64,000 bases of DNA from Bacteroidota bacterium (GTDB lineage: Bacteria; Bacteroidota; Bacteroidia; Chitinophagales; UBA10324): contig BJGQ01000013.1 in NCBI GenBank assembly GCA_014190575.1, positions 1 through 64,000 on the forward strand, written 5' to 3'. Each line of letters begins with the position of its first letter. The stretch's first letter is position 1. Made by a program: the position numbers and the translations under genes. The notes below the pieces were generated by a model. It worked only from the letters and a program-made list of their open reading frames with translations, was not told where the DNA came from and searched no databases. Below, in pieces: positions 42,801 through 52,185 of the stretch.

Positions 42801-43430
42801 TCAGAATCCGTAATAGTGCATCCCGATTTCGTGCTTAGCAGTAATCCATTCTTTAATTTTATTGTAATGGGTTTCGTCTTTTACAAAGTCTGCTTTCGTC
42901 ACATTAATAATTAATATAGGGAACGAACTCACAGTTTTAAAATAATCGAAGTAGGTGTTTTGTATGCTTGTTAAATATTCTGATGAAATATTTTGCTCGT
43001 AATCTCTGCCACGCTTACTAATGTTTTTCAATAGTCGCTCCACATCACAATGCAAGTAAACTAATACATCCGGTTCGGGTAATGTTGAATGGATTATCTG
43101 AAACAGTCGTTGATACAATTTGAATTCATCTTCAGTCAGGTTTACACGCGCAAATAACAAACTCTTAATAAAAATATAATCGGCTACGGTTGTAGTTTGA
43201 AATAAATCCTGCTTGCTTAAAGTATCTTTCAATTGTTGAAACCGCTCGGCCACAAAAAATAATTCCAGCGGAAAAGCATATCGGTCTCTGTCGGTATAAA
43301 ACTGCGGTAGAAAAGGGTTATCGGCAAATTGCTCGAGCACTATGCGTGCATTTATTTCGGCTGCATATTTTTCGGCAAGCGAGGTTTTGCCGGCACCAAT
43401 GTTTCCTTCTATGGCAATGTAATCATGCAT
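42801..43430 (-). CDS. Deoxynucleoside kinase
   Basis: A 209-residue nucleotide-salvage kinase. P-loop GNIGAGKTS (residues 9-17), the substrate-binding EQFADNPFLPQFY (Glu-x-x-x-x-x-Pro-F type), RDRYAFPLELFF (Arg/substrate contacts), and the lid SKRGRDYEQNI with DVLVYLHCDVERLLKNI in front. Family members phosphorylate deoxyadenosine, deoxyguanosine or related nucleosides with ATP. It overlaps the 3' end of folK by 8 bases, so the two genes are co-translated; folK comes first. Confidence 0.93.
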   Translation of the reverse strand: MHDYIAIEGNIGAGKTSLAEKYAAEINARIVLEQFADNPFLPQFYTDRDRYAFPLELFFVAERFQQLKDTLSKQDLFQTTTVADYIFIKSLLFARVNLTEDEFKLYQRLFQIIHSTLPEPDVLVYLHCDVERLLKNISKRGRDYEQNISSEYLTSIQNTYFDYFKTVSSFPILIINVTKADFVKDETHYNKIKEWITAKHEIGMHYYGF

Positions 43431-43908
43431 GCTGTAATTTTTTAACCTGCAATTGGTCTGTACAATTATGCAGCAATTGTACTGAATTCATTTTCAAAAT
43501 CGGATGCAACAACTCCGGTGCAATTTCCGCCAACGGTTCCAGCACAAATTTGCGTTCATGCAGGTGCGGGTGTGGAATTATTAGATTTTCTTCGGTAATA
43601 ATTTCATTGTTAAAATACAATATATCAATATCAATAATCCGCGCTTCCCATTTTTTGTGTCTAACTCTTCCCATTTTTTCTTCTAACAATAAAAGGTTAT
43701 TCATAAAATTTCCGGCAGCATCATTCGTCAGCACCAGCAATACTAAATTTAAAAACGATGGTTGATTGGTGTTTCCCCATGCAGCTGTTTCATAAACCGA
43801 CGAAATGATTATAACCTCCACTGTTTCTTTTAAGAATTCAATGGCGTTATTCAGTTGCGCCAATCGATCTCCTGCATTACTTCCCAACGAAAGATAAATC
43901 TGATTCAT
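43423..43908 (-). CDS. folK: 2-amino-4-hydroxy-6-hydroxymethyldihydropteridine diphosphokinase (HPPK)
   Basis: Start taken at ATG 43908 (MNQIYLSLGSNAGDR); a second ATG lies 6 bases upstream, and the longer frame to 43938 adds a non-homologous stretch. The 161-residue product has the family pattern: LSLGSNAGDRLAQL, SSVYETAAWGNTNQPSFLNLV (Trp and Asn substrate contacts), EEKMGRVRHKKWEARIIDIDIL (the catalytic RxxDxDIL) and IIPHPHLHERKFVLEPLAEI. It pyrophosphorylates 6-hydroxymethyl-dihydropterin in folate synthesis. The gene is upstream of and overlapping the deoxynucleoside kinase gene. Confidence 0.95.
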   Translation of the reverse strand: MNQIYLSLGSNAGDRLAQLNNAIEFLKETVEVIIISSVYETAAWGNTNQPSFLNLVLLVLTNDAAGNFMNNLLLLEEKMGRVRHKKWEARIIDIDILYFNNEIITEENLIIPHPHLHERKFVLEPLAEIAPELLHPILKMNSVQLLHNCTDQLQVKKLQHA

Positions 43909-44088
43909 TTTCATAAATAGGGCAGCGAATGTAAACACAATTCAATTTTTTCACTCAGACATTCCTTTGGAACAGTTACTTTTGGCGACCTCAGAAAAAA
44001 ATGAGTAGAATAGAATGAAAAGTGTAGCGCTAATCTAAAATCTGAACCATAAATCTAAACTCATACATCATAAATCTTAAATCATAAA

Positions 44089-45858
44089 ATGAAACAGTTT
44101 TTTAAATTTTTCTTTGCTTCGATGCTCGGCTTTATTGTCGGGTCTATTGTTCTTACTTTTTTAATGATTGGAATTTTGGCTGCCATTGTTTCGTCCTTAT
44201 CTGAACCGGAAAAAAAGGACGCAACAAGTAACAGCGTGCTTGAGCTTTCTTTGAATTATGCAGTGCCTGAACAAACCAATTTTAATCCGCTTGCCAATTT
44301 AAGTTTTGGTGGAATGGATATGAAAGAAGCCGTTGGCTTAAATGACATTTTGCGCCTGATAAAAAAAGCAAAAACTGATAACCATATCAAAGGCATTTAT
44401 ATTAATGTCGGAACTTTCGGCAGCGGAATATCAACCGCCAAGCAAGTGCGCGATGCGCTGATAGATTTTAAAGAATCGAAAAAATTTATTGTAGCCTTTG
44501 CCGATGCTTATTCACAGAAAGGATACTATGTAGCTAGTGTTGCAGATAAAATTGTTTTGAATCCTGCGGGTATTGTTGAGTGGAGAGGACTCAATGCTCA
44601 GATAATGTTCTTTAAAGGAATGCTCGAAAAAATTGGAGTAGATGTGCAGGTGTTTTATGATGGTCGGTTTAAAACTGCAACTGAACCTTTCCGTTACGAT
44701 AAGATGAGTGAGTCGAATAAAATAATGACGCTCGCTTTGTTAAAAGATATTGAGAGCAATTATGTAAATGCTGTAAGTACATCGCGCAACATTGATACTT
44801 CAATTGTGAATAGAGTTGCTGATAGTATGTTAATTCGAACTGCTTACCAGGCGCTCAGTTATCATTTTATTGATGAAGTTGGTTATAGCGATGCTGCAAA
44901 AAAATTCATTAACGAAAAATTAAAACAAGACGATAAGAAGAAAATAAATTTCATTTCACTATCAAAATATTCTCATACTCCGGATGTTGAAAAGAAAAGT
45001 ATAGATCAGGATAAAATAGCGGTGGTGTATGCTCAAGGTGATATTGTGGACGGGCAAGGTGATAAAGACAATATTGGCGGCGACAAATTCGCTGCACTGT
45101 TTGAAAAACTTCGTCGAGATGATAAAATAAAAGCAATTGTATTTCGCGTGAATTCTCCAGGAGGAAGCGCAGTTGCATCTGATGTAATATGGAGAGAAGT
45201 AAGCTTAACAAAAGCTGTGAAACCTGTTGTGGTTTCAATGGGAGATTATGCTGCATCAGGTGGATATTTTATTTCGTGCTGTGCCAGTAAAATTGTAGCG
45301 CAGCCAACTACGCTAACTGGTAGTATAGGTGTTTTCGCAATTATTCCATGTGCACAAAAATTATTAAATGATAAACTGGGAATTACTTTCGATCATGTTG
45401 GCACAGGAAAATTTTCAGACTTCGGTGATTTGACACGCCCTTTTAATAATGGTGAGAAAGTGATTATTCAAAATGAAGTAGACAGTATTTATGCGCAGTT
45501 TAAAAACCGTGTTTATACAGGTAGAAATCTCGACCCTGTTTTGGTTGATTCCATTGCACAAGGAAGAGTATGGACCGGCACACAAGGTTTAGCCTGGGGA
45601 TTGGTTGATACCCTTGGTGGAATTCAAGATGCAATTAACATCGCAGCTAAAATGATTAAGAGTAAAAATTATCGTTTGGTCGAATATCCTACGGTTGATA
45701 ATAAATGGTCAGAAATTTTTAGCGCCTTGCAAGATGCAAAGGATGATGAAGTGAAAATGCAACTCGGAGATTTCTATAGCATGTTCCAGCAAATAAAATC
45801 AGTGAGTGAATTAAAAGGAATGCAAATGCGGATTCCATATTCATTGGAGATAAATTAA
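44089..45858 (+). CDS. sppA: Signal peptide peptidase SppA, 67-kDa type
   Basis: A 589-residue membrane-anchored serine protease of the long, tandem-domain SppA form. N-terminal membrane segment (about 9-36). The Ser-Lys dyad is visible: Lys195 in GRFKTATEPFRYDKM, and Ser390 in GDYAASGGYFIS. FRVNSPGGSAVASDVIWRE precedes it, and TGSIGVFAIIP follows. It degrades cleaved signal peptides in the membrane. Upstream of the start there is a gene-free stretch with short A/T repeats (44049-44083). A terminator follows. Confidence 0.95.
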   Translation: MKQFFKFFFASMLGFIVGSIVLTFLMIGILAAIVSSLSEPEKKDATSNSVLELSLNYAVPEQTNFNPLANLSFGGMDMKEAVGLNDILRLIKKAKTDNHIKGIYINVGTFGSGISTAKQVRDALIDFKESKKFIVAFADAYSQKGYYVASVADKIVLNPAGIVEWRGLNAQIMFFKGMLEKIGVDVQVFYDGRFKTATEPFRYDKMSESNKIMTLALLKDIESNYVNAVSTSRNIDTSIVNRVADSMLIRTAYQALSYHFIDEVGYSDAAKKFINEKLKQDDKKKINFISLSKYSHTPDVEKKSIDQDKIAVVYAQGDIVDGQGDKDNIGGDKFAALFEKLRRDDKIKAIVFRVNSPGGSAVASDVIWREVSLTKAVKPVVVSMGDYAASGGYFISCCASKIVAQPTTLTGSIGVFAIIPCAQKLLNDKLGITFDHVGTGKFSDFGDLTRPFNNGEKVIIQNEVDSIYAQFKNRVYTGRNLDPVLVDSIAQGRVWTGTQGLAWGLVDTLGGIQDAINIAAKMIKSKNYRLVEYPTVDNKWSEIFSALQDAKDDEVKMQLGDFYSMFQQIKSVSELKGMQMRIPYSLEIN

Positions 45859-45882
45859 TAAGATTGAATTTTGAAGAAAATC

Positions 45883-45916
45883 AATCGCCTCGAATTAATC
45901 GGGGCGATTTTTTTTT
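45883..45916 (+). terminator. Rho-independent terminator of sppA
   Basis: AATCGCCTCG (45883-45892) pairs with CGGGGCGATT (45900-45909) with one G-U pair, followed by T8. It sits between the convergent sppA and the orphan secreted gene. Confidence 0.9.
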
Positions 45917-45918
45917 CT

Positions 45919-46797
45919 TTATTCACCACAATCACATTCACCATAATACAAACAAGGTTCGCGCGATTCTGTCTTCCAAATTCCTTTATGCTCGTGTAAC
46001 ACAAAACCCGGATTGAACAGAATGTAAAAATCATTTTCTGCTCTATACCATCCTGCCGGAAATTTTAATTGATAAAAAAAAGGCCCATAACCATCACTTG
46101 CAGTCAATGAAAAATCTCTTCTTGCATCCAGCAATTTTCCATTCATGTAAATCAATGTCCATCGGGGTTCATAATGAAAATTCTCATTGAGAGAATCAGC
46201 AATACAGTAAAGAATTTCAATGGAATCGATTTTTGAATAGCTACAGTTTTTTAAATCAACGGGATAAATAATATTATCAGGAGGTGTACCGAAATAGTTT
46301 GCATCATCTTTCACTTCGAGATAATATTTTCCGGTTGGTTGCAAAGTCCATCGGTAAGAATATTCCGGGTCATCATTTAAGTCCAGAATTGTATTTTGAA
46401 AATCGGAAGTCAGATAATTATTTACATCCGGAACGGTATCAAGTTTTGAATCGAATAATTTTCCTTCTTTAATCACACCACCTAAAATGTAATAAGCTGA
46501 ATCAGGTTTGAAATTCAGTTTCAAGGTTCCCATCAGGAAAAAAGGATCAGGATGCGTGCAGCATTCTTTTTCGGTTGTAAAATGAAAGTTTATGAATTTT
46601 CCGCTTCCAACTATTCCATGTTTCGAAATAATACTTACTTGATTGAACTGTTTCAAATCAGGAATGGAATCGCTGCGCAGAAGATAATATTCTCCGTTAG
46701 AATTTTGTTCGTAGAATGGTAAATGATTTTGGGCTGAACAATCAACAATAAAAAAGTAAGGAGTGACAAATAAAAAAATCAGGCAAAAATTTTTCAT
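45919..46797 (-). CDS. Exported protein of unknown function (292 aa), possible carbohydrate/adhesin-type beta protein
   Basis: A 292-residue protein with signal peptide (about 1-23, ending CSAQ). It is strand-rich, with many aromatic residues and paired Cys (KECCTHPDP at about 78-86, and the C-terminal PCLYYGECDCGE). Segments such as FKPDSAYYILGGVIKEGKLF and YRWTLQPTGKYYLEVKDD suggest a repeated beta-sandwich. No lipobox or T9SS tail is seen. I do not recognise a family. It lies downstream of the RND pump gene on the same strand (32-base gap), but a functional link is not shown. Confidence 0.65.
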   Translation of the reverse strand: MKNFCLIFLFVTPYFFIVDCSAQNHLPFYEQNSNGEYYLLRSDSIPDLKQFNQVSIISKHGIVGSGKFINFHFTTEKECCTHPDPFFLMGTLKLNFKPDSAYYILGGVIKEGKLFDSKLDTVPDVNNYLTSDFQNTILDLNDDPEYSYRWTLQPTGKYYLEVKDDANYFGTPPDNIIYPVDLKNCSYSKIDSIEILYCIADSLNENFHYEPRWTLIYMNGKLLDARRDFSLTASDGYGPFFYQLKFPAGWYRAENDFYILFNPGFVLHEHKGIWKTESREPCLYYGECDCGE

Positions 46798-46829
46798 CGT
46801 TCTTAGAATTTAATGAAATCAAAAAAATT

Positions 46830-49800
46830 TTATCGACACTTCGCCCATTTAATAATGGATGGATATACGATGAGCAACAACGGAAGCGCAGAAAGAAATC
46901 CTCCAATCACAGCAATGGCTAATGGTTGATGCAGTTGTGCTCCCGTTCCGATTCCGAGTGCAATGGGCATGAGTGCGATGATGGCTCCGAGTGCAGTCAT
47001 CAGTTTCGGACGAAGACGAGTGCTGATGGAATAAATAATTGCTTCATCAGAATTTTGTCCGCTCTTCATGGCTTCCCGGTATTGCAAAAAAGTGAAGATG
47101 GCGTTTTCGCCAATGATGCCCACGATCATAATGATGCCGGTGTAGCTTCCAACATTCAGTGGTGTGTTGGTGAAAAATAATGCAACATAACTTCCGGCAA
47201 TTCCTAAAACAGAAATTAAAAGTATGATGCAAGCGATTTTAAAATCGCGAAACAAAAACAACATCACGCCAAACACGAGCAGGCAAGCAGTAAAAAGAAT
47301 GAGTAACAATTCATCAAACGATTTTTGCTGATCGGCATATGCACCACCAAATTCAATGTGATATCCTGTGGGCATTGCAATGGTGGCGACAGATTTTTTT
47401 ACATCGTTCATCACACTTCCTAAATCGCGGCTCTCTAATCGCGCGGTTACCACTCCTATGTTTTGCAGGTTCTCCCGTTCTATTTCAGCAGAACCGCTGT
47501 CAATTTTTATATCAACTAAATTTTTTATGGGTTGCAATTTTCCATTGGGCAAAAACAAATTCAGATTACTCAAGTGATCAACAGAATTTTTTCCGAACGA
47601 GGCATTCACCATCCGCACATTAGTGAGTTGGTCATTCTCAAAAATATTTCCAACCACAGTTCCCTCGATCGAATGTTGAATTTGTGATTGCAGATTCGAA
47701 GGAGTAATTCCGAATTGCGCCAAATGTGCTTCGTGCGGATGAACTGTAACAGATGGACCGGCAATTACAATTCCATCAAACACATCGGCAGTGCCATCTA
47801 CCTTCTCTACCTTCTCAGCAATTTGTCGAGAGAGATTTTGCAAAACAGTTCTATCGCTTCCGAAAATTTTTACTTCAACCGGTTGCACACTCGCCATTAA
47901 ATCGCCAAGCATGTCGCCAATCACTTGTCCGAAATCAACGCGCAGTGCAGGTTGTGTTGCTTCACTTTGTGCGCGTATGTCTTCAATCACTTCTTCGGTA
48001 GTACGCGTTCTGTTTTTCTTCAGCTGAATTAAATAATCTCCGGTGTTTGGTTCGGTGATGAAGAACCCCATTTGTGTTCCGGTGCGGCGCGAGTAAGTTT
48101 CTACTTCCGGAATTTTCACAATCAGTTTTTCAACTTCGCGCAACATGTGGTCGGTTTCTTCCAATGATGTTCCGGGTGGAGATGAGTAATCCATCACAAT
48201 ACTTCCTTCATCCATCTCAGGTAAAAATCCGGTTTCCAGATTCGGTAATATGAGCACAATGCTTCCTGCAAAAACTAAAATGATAATTAAACTCAGATAA
48301 GGTTTTGTAATAAAAAAATTAATCCATGGCCGCTGCTTTACCGAAGTTTCTTCTTCCACTTTTTTTCTGCGCGAATCACTCGAGAGAAATAAATAAATCA
48401 CAGGCAACAATAACCAGGTGACGAAGAACGAACACACGAGTGTAATAATCATGGTGTTCGTCATCACTTTAAAGTAAGCGCCAGCCACTCCGCTCATTAA
48501 TAAGAACGGAATAAAAATCACAATGGTGCTGAGCGATGAACCCACCATTGCAGGAAATAAATAGTTCAATGCCTTGGTTACAATGACAGAATATTTTTCG
48601 TCCGGATGTTCTTCCTTCGTTCGGTGAATTTGTTCCACCACTACAATTGCATCATCTATTATTAATCCGATTGCCGCAGCCATTGCGCCGAGAGTCATGA
48701 TGTTGAAAGTTTGTCCGAGTGCGAACAAAACAATAACAGTTAAACAAAGCGTGAGCGGAATGCCAATGAGAATGGTGGTGCTTGCTTTGAATGACCGCAG
48801 AAATAAAATGGCAACAACAATGGCGAGCAACAAACCGATGAGTAAACTATCACTTACACTTTTTATTGAGTCATTCACAAAATCAGATTGCTCGTAGTAT
48901 GGTTTGATGATTACATTTTTCGGGAGCGATTTTTTCAACTCTTCCACTTTTGCATTCATGTCATTCGAGAGTGCAATCAGATTTACATTTGGCTGCTTCA
49001 CTACCGCAAGCAGAATGGCTTCCTTTCCATTTGCATTAATCTTCACATATTCTTTTGCTTCACTCACCTCCACTTCAGCAATATCACTGAGCCGCACAAT
49101 TCTTTTTCCATCGTTGCTCACTACTAAATTTTCCAGCTCACTTTTATTTCGTAGTTGCGCATCTGTAACACTCAGGTACATTCTGCGGTAATCGTTCAGA
49201 TAACCATTGCTGCTGATAAATCCAGTGGCACTGATGGCACTGCTCACTGCATCTGGAGTAATTCCGAGTGAGCTCATTTTTTCCGGCTTCAACTTCAGTT
49301 GATATTCTTTTTGCTTGCCGCCAATCACTCGCACTTCACTCACACCATCCACTTGCGAGAGAAAAGGTTTGATGTTGTATATCGCCAGCATTTTTAAATC
49401 AACAGCCGATAGCGAATTACTTTCCAATGTGTATCCAATCACAGGGAGAATACTCGGATTCATTTTCTCCACCGTAATCTGCACATCAGCAGGAAGCAGA
49501 TTTTTTATCTCCACAATTTTCGATTCAATCTGCTGCTTGCTGTTGTCAATGTCAACGATCCAGTCCATGAATGCCGATAATTCACAACTGCCGCGGCTCG
49601 TAGTGCTTCGCAATAATTTCAATGATGGAATTTGCTTCACAGCTTGTTCAATGGGTCGTGTAACACTCACCATCATTTTGTCAACCGGCATTTGACCGGC
49701 ATCGCAAATGATTTTAATTTTTGGAAAAGTGATTTCAGGAAATAGTGACGATTGCATTTTGCTGTAAGCAAATGCACCTGCAAGCAACACGATGCAAATA

Positions 49801-49841
49801 ATTACTGAGAGCGGACTTTTATAAGTTTGAAAAAATCGCAT
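46830..49841 (-). CDS. RND efflux pump inner-membrane subunit (HAE1/AcrB-like)
   Basis: A 1003-residue RND transporter of usual length. N-terminal TM1 (SPLSVIICIVLLAGAFAYSK), porter loops, and the TM4 proton-relay segment GLIIDDAIVVVEQIHRT (two Asp, near residue 394). FLPEMDEGSIVMDYSSPPGTS opens the second half. The final helices include FGVMLFLFRDF and TALGAIIALMPIALGIGTGAQ. It pumps substrates from periplasm or membrane through the TolC channel. Specificity cannot be read from the sequence; no obvious metal-type Met relay of CusA is present, so drug or lipid export is as likely as metal export. It starts 2 bases after the adaptor stop. Confidence 0.93.
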   Translation of the reverse strand: MRFFQTYKSPLSVIICIVLLAGAFAYSKMQSSLFPEITFPKIKIICDAGQMPVDKMMVSVTRPIEQAVKQIPSLKLLRSTTSRGSCELSAFMDWIVDIDNSKQQIESKIVEIKNLLPADVQITVEKMNPSILPVIGYTLESNSLSAVDLKMLAIYNIKPFLSQVDGVSEVRVIGGKQKEYQLKLKPEKMSSLGITPDAVSSAISATGFISSNGYLNDYRRMYLSVTDAQLRNKSELENLVVSNDGKRIVRLSDIAEVEVSEAKEYVKINANGKEAILLAVVKQPNVNLIALSNDMNAKVEELKKSLPKNVIIKPYYEQSDFVNDSIKSVSDSLLIGLLLAIVVAILFLRSFKASTTILIGIPLTLCLTVIVLFALGQTFNIMTLGAMAAAIGLIIDDAIVVVEQIHRTKEEHPDEKYSVIVTKALNYLFPAMVGSSLSTIVIFIPFLLMSGVAGAYFKVMTNTMIITLVCSFFVTWLLLPVIYLFLSSDSRRKKVEEETSVKQRPWINFFITKPYLSLIIILVFAGSIVLILPNLETGFLPEMDEGSIVMDYSSPPGTSLEETDHMLREVEKLIVKIPEVETYSRRTGTQMGFFITEPNTGDYLIQLKKNRTRTTEEVIEDIRAQSEATQPALRVDFGQVIGDMLGDLMASVQPVEVKIFGSDRTVLQNLSRQIAEKVEKVDGTADVFDGIVIAGPSVTVHPHEAHLAQFGITPSNLQSQIQHSIEGTVVGNIFENDQLTNVRMVNASFGKNSVDHLSNLNLFLPNGKLQPIKNLVDIKIDSGSAEIERENLQNIGVVTARLESRDLGSVMNDVKKSVATIAMPTGYHIEFGGAYADQQKSFDELLLILFTACLLVFGVMLFLFRDFKIACIILLISVLGIAGSYVALFFTNTPLNVGSYTGIIMIVGIIGENAIFTFLQYREAMKSGQNSDEAIIYSISTRLRPKLMTALGAIIALMPIALGIGTGAQLHQPLAIAVIGGFLSALPLLLIVYPSIIKWAKCR

Positions 49842-49843
49842 CG

Positions 49844-50842
49844 CTATTTTTCGTTTTCAATATGAACCGAAGCTGTATCGGGCAATCCATAATTTCCGGT
49901 GAGCAGAAATTTATCATCAGCAGAAAATGTTGGCGAAATAATTTCAATGGCATCAGATGATTCAATTCCTTTTATAACTGAAATTTTTATAGCTGTAGAA
50001 TCATTCAGCAATTTTATCACCCAGAATTCATTTTGTGTTTCGCTTGCAAGTACAGCTTCTCTCGGAAGTATAACCGCATTTTGTTTTTCTGTTTTCACTA
50101 ACAAAACTTTTGCAATCAGGTTTTCCGGAATCATTTCATCCGACTGCACTCTCAGTAAAATATTTTGTGTTTGGGTTGTTGCATCAACAGTCGGCATTGA
50201 TTTATCAATGATGGCATTTAAAATATTTCCATCCGGTAAATGCAATTGAACAGTTGAATTATTTTTCAGTAATGAAATTTGTTCGTAAGGAATTTTGAGC
50301 ACGAATGCGAAACTTGAAGCATCATTTATAATTGAAATCTGTTCACCCTCCTGCACAAAATCACCATTCGCATAATTCAATTCACTGATGTAACCACTCG
50401 TTGGCGATTTCACTTCAGTGATTCCTTTGAAGTGAAATGACGAATCAATTTTATTAATCACATTGCCAAGACTGGTTGCTTCCTTAGATTTTATGGTGAA
50501 AAGAATTTGTCCCTTGCTTACAAATTCGCCTGGCTTGGTTTTTAAATCGTTTATGTATCCCGAAGAATTTGACTTCACCAAAGTCTTTTGCAAAAAAGAA
50601 GAAGTAGCGCTCAACTCAATTGTTTCACTTAGCGCTCCTGAAGAAATTTTTGTAACCGTAACAGGAGTTGCTTCTTTTATTTCTACAGAGTCGATAGTTG
50701 TTGAATTGCCGCACGAAAAAATAAATACGGAGAGAAAAAAAAGAATCAGGTTATTTGAAATTATAGTTCTCACTCCTGCCTCTCTCCGAAGGAGAGGGGT
50801 TTTGAGGCGATAAAAATTTATTCGAAAAGATTTTTTGTTCAT
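49844..50842 (-). CDS. RND efflux periplasmic adaptor lipoprotein (MFP)
   Basis: A 332-residue protein starting 3 bases after the tolC-like stop. The membrane-anchoring signal is a lipobox (FIFSCGNS, Cys near residue 43). Adaptor landmarks: VKSNSSGYINDLKTKPGEFVSKGQILFTI split over the lipoyl half-motif, VKSPTSGYISELNYANGDFVQEGEQI (second half), and a beta-barrel with AVILPREAVL. It bridges the RND pump and the TolC-like channel. Residues 13-25 (LKTPLLRREAGVR) are encoded by a dispersed palindrome (50771-50809), so the leader is unusually long and basic. A start downstream of the repeat is possible. Confidence 0.9.
   Translation of the reverse strand: MNKKSFRINFYRLKTPLLRREAGVRTIISNNLILFFLSVFIFSCGNSTTIDSVEIKEATPVTVTKISSGALSETIELSATSSFLQKTLVKSNSSGYINDLKTKPGEFVSKGQILFTIKSKEATSLGNVINKIDSSFHFKGITEVKSPTSGYISELNYANGDFVQEGEQISIINDASSFAFVLKIPYEQISLLKNNSTVQLHLPDGNILNAIIDKSMPTVDATTQTQNILLRVQSDEMIPENLIAKVLLVKTEKQNAVILPREAVLASETQNEFWVIKLLNDSTAIKISVIKGIESSDAIEIISPTFSADDKFLLTGNYGLPDTASVHIENEK
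50771..50809. repeat. Dispersed palindromic repeat inside the adaptor leader peptide
   Basis: CCTCTCTCC (50779-50787) and GGAGAGGGG (50791-50799) form a 9-bp stem with one G-U, loop GAA. It shares CTCTCC/GGAGAGGGG with the repeat at 13585-13636. On the minus strand it is read in frame as LKTPLLRREAGVR. Confidence 0.65.
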
Positions 50843-50845
50843 GTG

Positions 50846-52099
50846 TTATTGAATGAAGAAGTTATACTGATTTATCAACTGCAATTTATCGGCACGGAGT
50901 TGCGACACAGTTGACTGAGCCGAAATAAAATTATAAACGGCAAGCAGGTAATCGGCTATGCGCAAATCACCGGTCAAGAGCAATTGTTCGTTGGCTTGCA
51001 TTAAAGTTTTTGTAAGCTCCAATTGTGCCTGTGAATCGTTCAATAATTTTTCGGTTGCAGCAATTTGATTTTTCAATTGCGCCTTGCGGATATTGTATTG
51101 AGCTACGAAGTAGTTTCTGTAATTCTGATTTGAGTTTTGTTCCAACGAAAATTTTTGTTGCTGCAAATTCCGTAGCCTGCCATCATAAATAGGAACAGAA
51201 AAATTCAATCCCACACTAGCGCCAAAATTTTTCTCGGGATGAACGGCGAGTGATGAATTGTAACCGGCATCGCCCAACAAACTCAATTTCGGTTTGTAGT
51301 TGAACTGAATTTTCTGCAATGAATTTTCAATTCGTAAACTATCATAAATAAATTTTTGAAACGAAATGGATTGGGTGACGGAATAATTTTCTGACAATGA
51401 AATTTCAGGCAATGGCAAATTCAGATAAGTGGTATCGGAAATTCCACACAGATAATTCAAAGTATAAAAATCAGTTTTCGTTTGCAATAGTTGCTGTGCA
51501 TAATTCAGTTTTTGCTGATTGTAATTTACCAGAAAACTCAGGTAATCAGTTTGCGCATACACAGCAGATTGCGTGAGTTGCTTCAGAATGGTTTCTTCTT
51601 TTTCGAGCAACGCAATTAATTCCTCTGCATTTTTCAATGCGAGTTGTTCGCCATAAACTGTAATGTATTGTTGCGAAACCGATTGTTTTAAATCGCGCTG
51701 GGTCAGTTTTAAATTGTTTGAAAGAATTTCTTTTTGAATGTTGAGCGCTCCGAATTGATTGCTCAGATTTCTTTTTCCGTTGAAAGAATATTTTATACCA
51801 AGGAGTGCATTCACATTTGCTCCGTTTGTAACGGCATCGTCGTAACCATAACCATTTACAACAGGGGCATACATATCGTTGCTCACAAAACCAATTTGCG
51901 GTTTCAATCCGGCACGCACGAGCAGGCTATCGAGTGCAAGTGATTGCAGATGATTTTGATTGTCGGCAAAAACAGGACTGAATTTTATGGCTGATTGAAT
52001 GTAATCGCCCAATTTTTTTTGTTGAGAAAACACAAAAGAATTGGAACAGAACATTAGCGCGAAAAGAAAAATCAGTTTTGATTTTTTTCTTTTCATCAT
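50846..52099 (-). CDS. TolC-family outer-membrane efflux channel
   Basis: A 417-residue exported protein. Signal peptide (about 1-25, ending VFSQ). Long alpha-helical hairpins of the OEP family: YIQSAIKFSPVFADNQNHLQSL and FAALNIQKEILSNNLKLTQRDL-like heptads, and the second repeat QLELTKTLMQANEQLLLTGDLRIADYLLAVYNFISAQ. FSVPIYDGRLRNLQQQKFSLEQN is the family box GVP-like stretch. It forms the trimeric outer-membrane channel of the pump encoded by the next two genes. It is first in the tolC-MFP-RND operon. Confidence 0.92.
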   Translation of the reverse strand: MMKRKKSKLIFLFALMFCSNSFVFSQQKKLGDYIQSAIKFSPVFADNQNHLQSLALDSLLVRAGLKPQIGFVSNDMYAPVVNGYGYDDAVTNGANVNALLGIKYSFNGKRNLSNQFGALNIQKEILSNNLKLTQRDLKQSVSQQYITVYGEQLALKNAEELIALLEKEETILKQLTQSAVYAQTDYLSFLVNYNQQKLNYAQQLLQTKTDFYTLNYLCGISDTTYLNLPLPEISLSENYSVTQSISFQKFIYDSLRIENSLQKIQFNYKPKLSLLGDAGYNSSLAVHPEKNFGASVGLNFSVPIYDGRLRNLQQQKFSLEQNSNQNYRNYFVAQYNIRKAQLKNQIAATEKLLNDSQAQLELTKTLMQANEQLLLTGDLRIADYLLAVYNFISAQSTVSQLRADKLQLINQYNFFIQ

Positions 52100-52135
52100 A
52101 AGAATTGAAAAAAGTTTTTCATAAAAGATTAAATG

Positions 52136-52176
52136 TAAAAAGAAGTTCTCCCCGCATGCGAAGAGAACTTCTTTGA
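52136..52176 (-). terminator. Hairpin terminator between the PepSY-like gene and the efflux operon
   Basis: AGAAGTTCTC (52141-52150) and GAGAACTTCT (52163-52172) form a 10-bp stem extended by A/T pairs, with T5 at the 3' side on the minus strand. It separates the PepSY-like gene from the tolC-like gene. Confidence 0.75.
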
Positions 52177-52185
52177 AATGAACAA

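Noticed and set aside
43423-43430. folK and deoxynucleoside kinase overlap as a possible frameshifted fusion
   Set aside because: Both genes have complete conserved domains of normal length; the 8-base overlap is a normal operon junction.
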